From Pleionea sp041589565 (GTDB taxonomy: Bacteria; Pseudomonadota; Gammaproteobacteria; Enterobacterales; Kangiellaceae): a DNA stretch of 23,423 nucleotides. Location: positions 1-23,423 of the forward strand of contig JBFHVL010000022.1 of assembly GCA_041589565.1 (NCBI GenBank). The letters are read 5' to 3'. A program made the position numbers and the translations under genes. Positions 16,387 through 22,683 of the stretch are shown one piece after another. The notes under the pieces are model-generated. The model saw only the letters and a program-made list of their open reading frames with translations, searched no databases and was not told the DNA's origin. Positions within the stretch are counted from its first letter, which is position 1. Every line of letters starts with the position of its first letter.

Positions 16387-16806
16387 CTAACTGGGATACT
16401 GCTTTTTCATATACTTTAACGACTCCTTCATTAATTGTTCCAGTACCTTTTTATCAACTTCTTCCAGCTTATTAATATACAAACAGGATTTTCCAGTTTT
16501 ATATTTGCCAAGCTTTGACATAAGATCATCGTACTTTGAAAAGCCCGACATAATATACAGTGTTAAAGCATTCTTTCGCGGTGAAAAACCAATGCGCATC
16601 CAGTCACCTTCGCGGCCACTGGCATATACATAATGGTAAGAGCCAAAACCAACAATGGAAGCTCCCCACATCGCAGGCTCTTCCTTGGTCACTTTTTTCA
16701 TCATTGCCAGTATCTCAAACGCATCTTCACGTCTTTTCTCGGGTTCAACGGAATTTAAAAACTTTTCAACGCTTGCACGATTCTTTTTCGTTTTTAATTC
16801 ACTCAT
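16387..16806 (-). CDS. DUF1801 (YdhG-like) domain protein
   Basis: A 139-aa cytoplasmic protein with the DUF1801 pattern: N-terminal helix ASVEKFLNSVEPEKRREDAF, then MMKKVTKEEPAMWGASIVGFG, SYHYVYASGREGDWMRIGFS and LTLYIMSGF. It belongs with the small iron-chaperone-fold proteins related to YdhG/CyaY; function is unknown. The start is ATG 16806-16804, because a near-perfect AGGAGG lies 6 nt upstream. A longer frame from 16827 would add seven residues and lacks such a site. The DUF1287 gene ends 20 nt upstream on the same strand, so the two may be co-transcribed. Confidence 0.85.
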   Translation of the reverse strand: MSELKTKKNRASVEKFLNSVEPEKRREDAFEILAMMKKVTKEEPAMWGASIVGFGSYHYVYASGREGDWMRIGFSPRKNALTLYIMSGFSKYDDLMSKLGKYKTGKSCLYINKLEEVDKKVLEQLMKESLKYMKKQYPS

Positions 16807-16826
16807 GGTTTGCCTCCTGTCGAACA

Positions 16827-17417
16827 TTACTTCTGATGAGGAAAGTAACGATAATGTCCAGTAATTGGAAATCGAAATAAAAAGAACTCTTTTTTAGGGC
16901 CAGCCCCAACATTATGGACGATCATGGGCTCTCCTGCCTCGTTCGTTTCATCCACTACAATCCCAATATGTGGCAAATTTCCCGGTAACATCCAGGTGAC
17001 TATGTCTCCCGGTAGATAATCTTCTGTCAGGTTTGTGATGGGCAGCGATTCACCATGGCGAGTGAAGAATGCTTGCAAGTTAGGAACGCGTCGATGGTCA
17101 ATATTAGAATCAGGACCGCTAAGTCCCCAGTTATTCGGATACACCGCAAAGTTTTGCGTCATATCTTCATGGACGAGCTGTTGTAGATCGATTCCGAGCT
17201 TGCGATAGGCTCGAATAATCACATCGGTACAGACACCAATGGAAGCAGGGACATCACCACCGGGATATTCGATAGCCATATAGCGGCCATCATAGGTGAT
17301 CTGATAGTGCGTTCGCTCGTATGCAGCGTTAACTAAAGCCTCAACCTTATCTGATAACGACTCAGCCCATCCCACTGAATAACCAAGTGCCATTAATAAC
17401 CAACAGTTTCGAAACAT
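16827..17417 (-). CDS. Secreted DUF1287 family protein (NlpC/P60-like fold)
   Basis: A 196-aa protein with a signal peptide (hydrophobic residues 5-17, likely cut after Ala18 in GWAES). The mature domain has GVCTDVIIRAYRKLGID with candidate nucleophile Cys63, a PGDIVTWMLPGNLPHIGIVVD block with His150, and MIVHNVGAGP with His168. This arrangement matches DUF1287 (E. coli YijF family), thought to be a papain-like amidase fold; a cell-wall or peptide substrate is inference. ATG with AGGGTG 4 nt upstream. It is the first gene of a likely pair with DUF1801. Confidence 0.85.
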   Translation of the reverse strand: MFRNCWLLMALGYSVGWAESLSDKVEALVNAAYERTHYQITYDGRYMAIEYPGGDVPASIGVCTDVIIRAYRKLGIDLQQLVHEDMTQNFAVYPNNWGLSGPDSNIDHRRVPNLQAFFTRHGESLPITNLTEDYLPGDIVTWMLPGNLPHIGIVVDETNEAGEPMIVHNVGAGPKKEFFLFRFPITGHYRYFPHQK

Positions 17418-17521
17418 AATACACCCTGTTAAAAATCATAGTCTTGCAATAAACGCTGCGGCAGGCGGGATGAGGTTATTTAACAAAGATAACGGGAAAG
17501 GGTTTAGGGTTAGGCATAAAA

Positions 17522-17550
17522 AAGGCGGGAATTTCCCGCCTTGAGCTTTT
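17522..17550. terminator. Bidirectional rho-independent terminator
   Basis: An 8-10 bp stem AAGGCGGGA / TCCCGCCTT (17522-17542) with a minimal loop. On the minus strand it is followed by TTTTTTATG, and it lies about 30 nt past the stop of the membrane protein 17576-17905. On the plus strand GAGCTTTTTT follows. It isolates that gene from the DUF1287 gene downstream. Confidence 0.82.
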
Positions 17551-17575
17551 TTATTATTGTTGATTGTTATTTATT

Positions 17576-17905
17576 TTAAATTTCACCAAACAGTTTTTGA
17601 TAAAAACGGCTCTCACTACGAGGCACAAATAACATCTTGATTGACACAGAAATTAGAAAGGTTCCCAGCGTCATTGCCAGAGCGATTAGCCACACCTGAT
17701 TCATCCAGATGTAAACGATAGCGGCTACTAAACTTGTCACAGCGACGAGCATAAGCGCTTGTAACCAGCGCGGTGCCATAACAACGTTGGCTTTTGCTTC
17801 CAGACGCAGTTGATTAATGTAATCAAATCCACCGCGAACGCCCTGATACAGAGCCATAATAGCTGCAGCGAAAACGATAGTAATCACAGTCTCCAGCACT
17901 TCCAT
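17576..17905 (-). CDS. Small membrane protein, three predicted helices
   Basis: A 109-aa protein I do not recognise. Hydrophobic segments are at about residues 5-21, 48-67 and 70-92; a basic loop lies between the first two (RGGFDYINQLRLEAK) and the C-terminus is charged (RSESRFYQKLFGEI). By the positive-inside rule the loop is probably cytoplasmic. The ATG is at 17905-17903, with GGGG unusually close to it. It is a single-gene unit: a terminator follows and a long gene-free region precedes. Confidence 0.65.
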   Translation of the reverse strand: MEVLETVITIVFAAAIMALYQGVRGGFDYINQLRLEAKANVVMAPRWLQALMLVAVTSLVAAIVYIWMNQVWLIALAMTLGTFLISVSIKMLFVPRSESRFYQKLFGEI

Positions 17906-18244
17906 TCCCCTTTTTTAATCTTTTTTTATTGTCTGTCTTATTTTTGAGGCATCGAACATACCAAAATTGAGTTAGATCGGCATCTTTTTTAATTTCAGCG
18001 CCCTAAAACATCAAATAACCCATAAAATTCAATAAGTTAATATAATGACTTAAACCAACTCTTCGCTGCAGCGCAATAATTCATCCGAAGGCATGAGACT
18101 CACCCGATTCTGCAGGGTATCTAGACAATCACAAAGTATGGTCGATCGCTTACATCAAGGATCTCGCTCGGCTGATATCTCACCTAAGATTAGCAGCGTA
18201 TAATCAGCCGCAATGACTCAGTAATACTCGATAGGGATATCGCC
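17906..18244. other. Gene-free 339-nt divergent intergenic region
   Basis: The left third is T- and A-rich and should contain the promoter of the minus-strand membrane protein, but no good box pair stands out. The right part holds the TATAAT and the inverted repeat described for the DUF6316 gene. A 36-codon frame on the plus strand (18093-18203) has only a GAAGG one base before its ATG and runs into the promoter; I do not treat it as a gene. No tRNA or other recognisable RNA gene is visible. Confidence 0.5.
18169..18210 (+). promoter_or_regulatory. Promoter of the DUF6316 gene with flanking 8-bp inverted repeat
   Basis: A perfect TATAAT (18199-18204) lies about 41 nt before the ATG at 18245. 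The -35 region is poor. CGGCTGAT (18169-18176) and ATCAGCCG (18203-18210) are perfect reverse complements with 26 nt between them; the right arm overlaps the end of the -10 box. The placement suits either an operator or a regulator that replaces the weak -35. Confidence 0.5.
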
Positions 18245-18436
18245 ATGAGAACCGTAACCCATCAAATTCGCCGTGACCGCATATTCAAACAGGCTCGAGG
18301 TTGGTTTTTCGCCACGCGAGAAGGTATTCATATGGGCCCATTCCCGGATCAACCCAGTGCTGAACTGGAAATGGTCAATTACGTGCGTTCCATGAGTTCA
18401 GTATCAAGGCATCCTGAGATATTTGCAAAAAATTAA
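18245..18436 (+). CDS. DUF6316-family small protein
   Basis: A 63-aa protein with the family core: RRDRIFKQARGWFFATREGI followed by MGPFPDQPSAELEMVNYVR (about residues 9-48). DUF6316 proteins are short, found in many Pseudomonadota, and uncharacterised; the pattern of an aromatic W-F/Y-F pair, TREG and GPF is the mark. ATG at 18245 with AGGGA 7 nt upstream. It is a lone plus-strand gene flanked by minus-strand genes, and its likely terminator is 125 nt downstream, leaving a long 3' region. Confidence 0.8.
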   Translation: MRTVTHQIRRDRIFKQARGWFFATREGIHMGPFPDQPSAELEMVNYVRSMSSVSRHPEIFAKN

Positions 18437-18560
18437 GATTTTTTTGAACTTTTAGCGAAAACTTCCAGTCTGATTGATCAGATACAGTAGTTCCCCCTGG
18501 CGTAATGCATTTGCAACGCCCATTTTGATAGTACTCTTTGGTTGGATTAGTGAGAGATTC

Positions 18561-18585
18561 GCCCCGTTAATCGGGGCTTTTTTTT
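18561..18585 (+). terminator. Rho-independent terminator on the plus strand
   Basis: Stem GCCCCG / CGGGGC with loop TTAAT (18561-18577) followed by eight T residues. It is textbook in form and reads only on the plus strand, since the minus strand lacks a T run. The only plus-strand gene it can serve is DUF6316, which ends 125 nt upstream, unless a short RNA is made from between them. Confidence 0.88.
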
Positions 18586-18623
18586 GTCCAGAACTTAGTG
18601 TTTAGGGCTATCAGGGGAACTAT

Positions 18624-19250
18624 TTAGCCTGTCTTGGCCAGCACTTCGGGTGTTTGTAGTTGATACAGATACTCCCGCAGACATTCCGCCATATCATCAA
18701 GCAGGCAATCTTCTTTACAGCATTTGGCAACGCCAATAATCCCTTGCAGCGATGCCAGAAGAAAACGCGCCACTTTTAATGGTTTTACATCACTGCGAAT
18801 AACACCTTTGCTTTGCCCGCGCTCCAACGCATTGGCAATTGCGGTGGTCCAACGTTGATAAACCGATTCCAGTCGCTCACGAAACCCTTCATCAATCGGT
18901 GACATTTCCTGAGACAAATTATTAATCGGACATCCTTTTTCAATTTCAGAAGCAGTACGTCCTTGCCGTTCTTGTTCAAGAATTTGAATGATGGTAGTTA
19001 CTGGATTGTCGCAATCAGTTAGAGGCTCTACCCAGCGCTGCATTACATCTTGCCCCAGTATTTCATCTACAATGGCATAACCAATCGCCATCTTATTGGT
19101 GAAATGATGGTACAAGGCTCCTTTGGTAAGTCCCGTACGCGTTAAGATATGATCCACCCGCATGCCCTGAAAGCCTCTTAAATGAATTTCTTCCAAGGCC
19201 GCATCTAATATTCGGCGCCGGGTTTGATCGGGATTTCGCTGTACTACCAT
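18624..19250 (-). CDS. TetR/AcrR-family transcriptional regulator
   Basis: A 208-aa regulator. The N-terminal helix-turn-helix reads TRRRILDAALEEIHLRGFQG then ILTRTGLTKGALYHHFTNK (about residues 10-53), the classic TetR DNA-binding domain. The C-terminal ligand domain carries GCPINNLSQEMSP with Cys107, at the place of the reactive Cys106 of E. coli NemR, and a cysteine-rich tail segment AKCCKEDCLLDDMAEC (Cys177, 178, 182, 190). ATG with GAGGTG 4 nt upstream. It is the last gene of the RND operon on the same strand, 78 nt after the LolA-like gene with a hairpin between them. It likely represses the operon, and hence itself, through the dyad at 22582-22599. Confidence 0.9.
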   Translation of the reverse strand: MVVQRNPDQTRRRILDAALEEIHLRGFQGMRVDHILTRTGLTKGALYHHFTNKMAIGYAIVDEILGQDVMQRWVEPLTDCDNPVTTIIQILEQERQGRTASEIEKGCPINNLSQEMSPIDEGFRERLESVYQRWTTAIANALERGQSKGVIRSDVKPLKVARFLLASLQGIIGVAKCCKEDCLLDDMAECLREYLYQLQTPEVLAKTG

Positions 19251-19265
19251 GATTCACCTCACTGC

Positions 19266-19304
19266 ACTCAGCCGATGGATGATAAATCGATCCGTTGGCT
19301 GAGT
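19266..19304. terminator. Hairpin between the LolA-like gene and tetR
   Basis: ACTCAGCC (19266-19273) pairs with GGCTGAGT (19297-19304), with an additional inner GGAT/ATCC. On the plus strand the stem is followed by TTTTT, giving a terminator-like shape against antisense transcription. On the minus strand, the direction of the operon, there is no T run, so it would act instead as an mRNA structure between the two cistrons. Confidence 0.5.
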
Positions 19305-19328
19305 TTTTAACTTGCGGAATATTCGCGT

Positions 19329-20111
19329 TTAACGAGCTCGTTTTAACGCATTTTTATTAAAGTCGTTTTCATCGACTCCAGTCTGGAATTCATAACCTGT
19401 CCATACCAGTTCTGTTGACTTGCCAGTCTGATGATTTTCCATCATCATCTTATGTGCACGCCAGTATTTATCTAGAAACTGCTTCCACTCGCTGTTAATC
19501 AAAGTTTTCATTAACCGATCATTTCTATCGAAGTATTCAACTTTCAATTGACGATAGTGCTCCTGATCGATGTAACTGATCAGGCGACTATAACCCGAGT
19601 GTTTGTACTGCGGTGTACTTTCGACAACAAAAACTTTTTTACCGTCAACTGTATCATCACGCAAATATTTATAGCTGTACTTTTCAATTTCAAAAGAGGA
19701 CAGATCTTCATACGAAAATTCACTGCCCATAAAAGGACCCGACTTATTGCTCGATGCAATGCGCTTAACTCGTTTTAATGCGGGCAAATATAACCACTGT
19801 TCATCTGGCTCGACGGCATGAGAGAACGATAAAAATGCAGTGCCCTGAACATCTTTGGGCTCGTCGAAAATGGTTAAACTTTTATCACCATCATCGAGCA
19901 CTTCAAGACTTTGAATGCGAATTTTACGACGGCTTTCACGACCGTCTTTGTTACGTAAAATCATTTCCATCTGCGCCTTGGAATCACCCCAACCGGTATT
20001 TCGAGCATCGGCTTCTTTCGCAATAGCCAACCCTTTTTCTTCCGCCGTCTGAGCGTTGATATTAAGCGGCAGAAGACTCAGCAAGCTTAGCGCTAGCAGT
20101 AGTTTCTTCAT
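19329..20111 (-). CDS. Periplasmic outer membrane lipoprotein-sorting protein (LolA-like fold)
   Basis: A 260-aa protein with a signal peptide (MKKLLLALSLLSLLPLNINA then Q; no lipobox Cys, so soluble in the periplasm). The mature part reads RNTGWGDSKAQMEMILRNKD, KDVQGTAFLSFSH, EQWLYLPALKRVKRIASSNK, GSEFSYEDLSSFE and VWTGYEFQTGVDENDFNKNA. This is the pattern of the LolA-like family annotated 'outer membrane lipoprotein-sorting protein', which is often encoded beside RND exporters. It probably carries a hydrophobic ligand handed over by the exporter; this is inference. Its ATG lies 50 nt inside the RND reading frame, with AGAGG about 9 nt upstream. Confidence 0.88.
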   Translation of the reverse strand: MKKLLLALSLLSLLPLNINAQTAEEKGLAIAKEADARNTGWGDSKAQMEMILRNKDGRESRRKIRIQSLEVLDDGDKSLTIFDEPKDVQGTAFLSFSHAVEPDEQWLYLPALKRVKRIASSNKSGPFMGSEFSYEDLSSFEIEKYSYKYLRDDTVDGKKVFVVESTPQYKHSGYSRLISYIDQEHYRQLKVEYFDRNDRLMKTLINSEWKQFLDKYWRAHKMMMENHQTGKSTELVWTGYEFQTGVDENDFNKNALKRAR

Positions 20112-22470
20112 CTTTTTTTTCCTCTAATTTCATTAATAATGGTGGCAACATTAAAAAGTCGACAATCAATGCAATTGCAATGGTCATTGCGGTTAACAAT
20201 CCCATGTCACTGTTCATCGTAAACGTCGACCAGGTCATAATGTAAAAACCAGCAACCAGTACAATAGTTGTTGCAGTTAACGCCATGCCAACCGTCTGGA
20301 AAGCATAACGCACGGCATCTTGTGCGTTCATGTTCTTTTCTCGACGTGCACGCAGGTACTTACTTAAAAAGTGAACCGTATCATCAACGACGATCCCAAG
20401 AGTCATACCGGCAACAACCGCCAGCGACATTCCAACTTGTCCAACAGCCATTCCCCACAAACCAAACGCGAGACCAGCCGGAACTAAATTGGGAATTAAG
20501 CTGAGTACACCCATTTTTAACGATCGTAATGCGAATATTAAAATCACAGAGATTAATACTAACGCCAGCGTTGTTCCGCTAAGCGAGCTTTTAATATTAC
20601 GCTCGCCGACATGGGCAAACATTAAATTGGGACTTGCCTGATCCGCTGTTAATTCAGGAGCATTTTTGACGAACCAATCATTGAAGCGTTGTTCCAGATC
20701 AATCATTTCGTTCGATGACAAACTTTGTAAGGTCACATTAAGTCGTACTGCCGACTTGTTAATGTCAATCTGATTGGTTAAATCCAATCCTTGTGGCAGC
20801 GACATTTCGTACAACAGTAAATATTGCGCTGCCAATTCCTGATTATCCGGAATCTTAAACCACTCGGGATCATCAGCATGCATATTGCGGTTTAAGCGCT
20901 TCATGGTGGTACTTAAGGTATCCACATGAATGACTTCTGGCTGTTGATAAGCGTACTCAGTAAACGCCTCCAGTTTTTTCAAGTAGTCAGGACTATTTAT
21001 CCCTTGTTCTTCTCCAGACTTAACCGAGATAAAAATATTATACAAGCCTGTTAGATTTTCCTCGGTAAAGTCAGTATCGGCGCGAAAGGGCACGCTAGTG
21101 TCGAAATATTTTACAAACTCATCGTTTAATTCATTGCGTGGAATAAACGCAATAATCACAACCGCCAAAACACTCATTAGAGGCAGTAACAATTTTCGCT
21201 TTGCAACGACCCAGTCGGCCAAGTTGTCCATCCATTGATAAGCTTTCGGCTCTTTGGCACTCACTTTAACAGGCAAACTCATAATAAACGCTGGTAAAAA
21301 TGCAACCGAGTGAACAAAAGCCAGAGCCACACCAATCGCCACAACATTACCCAGATCTCTAAGCGGCGGTACATCGGAAAAGTTCATGCTCAAAAAGCCA
21401 ATCACCGTAGTTAAGCTGGTTAAAAATACGGGCTGCATATTGATACGAATCGACTCAATCATCGCCTGCTTTTTAGTTGCGCCACGCCGCATATGTTGCA
21501 AAAAAGTCACCAGCAAGTGCACTGAATCGGCTACGGCCATGGTCAAAATGATGATCGGCGCCGACATTACCGGCCCAGTCAAAAAGCCGCCTAACCAAAT
21601 AAAGCTACCCATGGCTCCGGCAATTGAAAACACAATCAAAAACACGGTAGTAAACACACCGGTTAAAGTGCGCACCATAAACCAGAGGACCGCGATCACT
21701 ACAAGGAACATAATAGGGATCAGCGTTTTATTGTCTTTGATTGTGGCTTCAGGAAAGGACACATTCATCATCACGATACCCGTGAGACGAACTTCGATAT
21801 TGGGATCTTTTGCCATCGCCTCTTTAGCCAGTTCTCGAGCAAAAGTTGCAACCTCCATGACTTCTTCGGTTGGGTTTTCCGGTAACTGGACTGTAATATT
21901 TATGGCTGTGTGCGCCTGATCAGGAGAGATAAGGCGGTCTTTTAAAATAGGGTCATTAACCGCAATTTCAGCCAATGCCTGAAAATCTTCAGGTGTGTAT
22001 TCTGCTATCTGCTCTGGTGTTATGGTCTGGTGCGAACAGTCTGTATCGTAGACCCCTTCTTTTAGCGCTTTGGGATAACAAATTAGATCTTTAACAATTA
22101 GGTCATCTTCACCTTCAGCCCAGGTATGCTGAAAATTGGTAATGGAATCAACCCGAAGTTTGTATGGGGCAGCCCATGCACGCTCGGTGAGCCACTGGAG
22201 CGTACTTATGGTGTCGGCAGTAAACACATTGCCGTCCTTTGGAGAAACCACCATAAGTACATTATCAGCTTTGTTATAGGTGGCCTGTATTTCTTCAAAA
22301 GCTTTAAGTTGCGGATTTTCTTCGGAAAAAAATACGCGGTAGTCGGATTTGAAATAGGCTTTTGACATACCAAAAGCCATAGCCGCCGTTACCAGCACCG
22401 TTACTAACATAACGAGCCAACGCCAGCGAATGACCCATTCAGCGTATTTCACCACTGTATTATTCGCCAT
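20062..22470 (-). CDS. RND/MMPL-superfamily exporter
   Basis: An 802-aa inner-membrane protein with the two-halves RND plan. TM1 is at about 18-35, followed by a periplasmic domain (40-245), then TM2-6 (250-400). TM7 is at 427-444, with a second periplasmic domain (450-625), and TM8-12 span 631-779. Charged residues expected for proton relay are in TM4 (AVADSVHLL, Asp315, His318) and TM10 (IVVDDTVHFL, Asp696-Asp697, His700). It belongs with the COG1033 / HpnN-MMPL type, whose members move lipids and hydrophobic compounds; the substrate is unknown. No adaptor (MFP) or TolC-type gene lies nearby. AGGAG 9 nt before the ATG. First gene of the operon with the LolA-like protein and TetR. Confidence 0.92.
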   Translation of the reverse strand: MANNTVVKYAEWVIRWRWLVMLVTVLVTAAMAFGMSKAYFKSDYRVFFSEENPQLKAFEEIQATYNKADNVLMVVSPKDGNVFTADTISTLQWLTERAWAAPYKLRVDSITNFQHTWAEGEDDLIVKDLICYPKALKEGVYDTDCSHQTITPEQIAEYTPEDFQALAEIAVNDPILKDRLISPDQAHTAINITVQLPENPTEEVMEVATFARELAKEAMAKDPNIEVRLTGIVMMNVSFPEATIKDNKTLIPIMFLVVIAVLWFMVRTLTGVFTTVFLIVFSIAGAMGSFIWLGGFLTGPVMSAPIIILTMAVADSVHLLVTFLQHMRRGATKKQAMIESIRINMQPVFLTSLTTVIGFLSMNFSDVPPLRDLGNVVAIGVALAFVHSVAFLPAFIMSLPVKVSAKEPKAYQWMDNLADWVVAKRKLLLPLMSVLAVVIIAFIPRNELNDEFVKYFDTSVPFRADTDFTEENLTGLYNIFISVKSGEEQGINSPDYLKKLEAFTEYAYQQPEVIHVDTLSTTMKRLNRNMHADDPEWFKIPDNQELAAQYLLLYEMSLPQGLDLTNQIDINKSAVRLNVTLQSLSSNEMIDLEQRFNDWFVKNAPELTADQASPNLMFAHVGERNIKSSLSGTTLALVLISVILIFALRSLKMGVLSLIPNLVPAGLAFGLWGMAVGQVGMSLAVVAGMTLGIVVDDTVHFLSKYLRARREKNMNAQDAVRYAFQTVGMALTATTIVLVAGFYIMTWSTFTMNSDMGLLTAMTIAIALIVDFLMLPPLLMKLEEKKDEETTASAKLAESSAA

Positions 22471-22503
22471 TCAAAATATCTCCTGAGCTGGAAATCTTGG
22501 AAT

Positions 22504-22538
22504 ACTGGGTTGAGCACTGCGCTAGCGCCCAACCCAGT
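22504..22538 (-). repeat. 9-bp inverted repeat (hairpin) in the RND operon leader
   Basis: ACTGGGTTG (22504-22512) and CAACCCAGT (22530-22538) are perfect reverse complements. The 17-nt loop holds the palindrome GCGCTAGCGC. It lies in the transcribed leader, about 20 nt before the AGGAG ribosome site of the RND gene. No T run follows on the coding strand, so a role in RNA stability or translation is likelier than termination. Confidence 0.6.
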
Positions 22539-22551
22539 GATACTGGAAAAC

Positions 22552-22566
22552 CTCTACTAAGTAGAG
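22552..22566 (-). repeat. 15-bp palindrome at the presumed transcription start of the RND operon
   Basis: CTCTACT-A-AGTAGAG (7-bp arms, 1-nt centre) starts about 7 nt after the -10 box TATACT, so it would span roughly +1 to +15. It may be a second operator or the first 5' hairpin of the mRNA. Confidence 0.55.
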
Positions 22567-22572
22567 TGGCGC

Positions 22573-22602
22573 AGTATATAAACAGACCAGTTGGTATGTC
22601 AA
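22573..22602 (-). promoter_or_regulatory. Strong sigma-70 promoter of the RND-LolA-TetR operon
   Basis: On the minus strand a perfect TTGACA (22602-22597), an 18-nt spacer and TATACT (22578-22573). TATATA gives an alternative 16-nt spacing. The predicted leader is about 96 nt. This is the best promoter match in the window, and it contains an operator-like dyad. Confidence 0.75.
22582..22599. promoter_or_regulatory. Operator-like dyad between -35 and -10, probable TetR-family binding site
   Basis: ACAGACCA-GT-TGGTATGT is an 18-bp imperfect palindrome with 7 of 8 arm positions matching. It fills the spacer of the RND operon promoter and overlaps the -35. Size, symmetry and position fit a TetR-family repressor site; the operon's own TetR is the natural candidate. 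Confidence 0.6.
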
Positions 22603-22683
22603 TCATTCACATCAATCTCAACTGCTGCCTTTAGCGGGAAATTTTCGTTAAAATGGCGCTTCGAATAGTCCATCACGATTAAT

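Noticed and set aside
18093..18203. 36-codon plus-strand frame upstream of the DUF6316 gene
   Set aside because: Its ribosome-like GAAGG is only one base from the ATG, the composition is unlike a protein, and it ends inside the TATAAT box of the next gene.
21386..21919. 177-aa plus-strand open frame
   Set aside because: It lies entirely antisense to the RND gene, has no ribosome site or recognisable motif, and arises from the codon pattern of the real gene.
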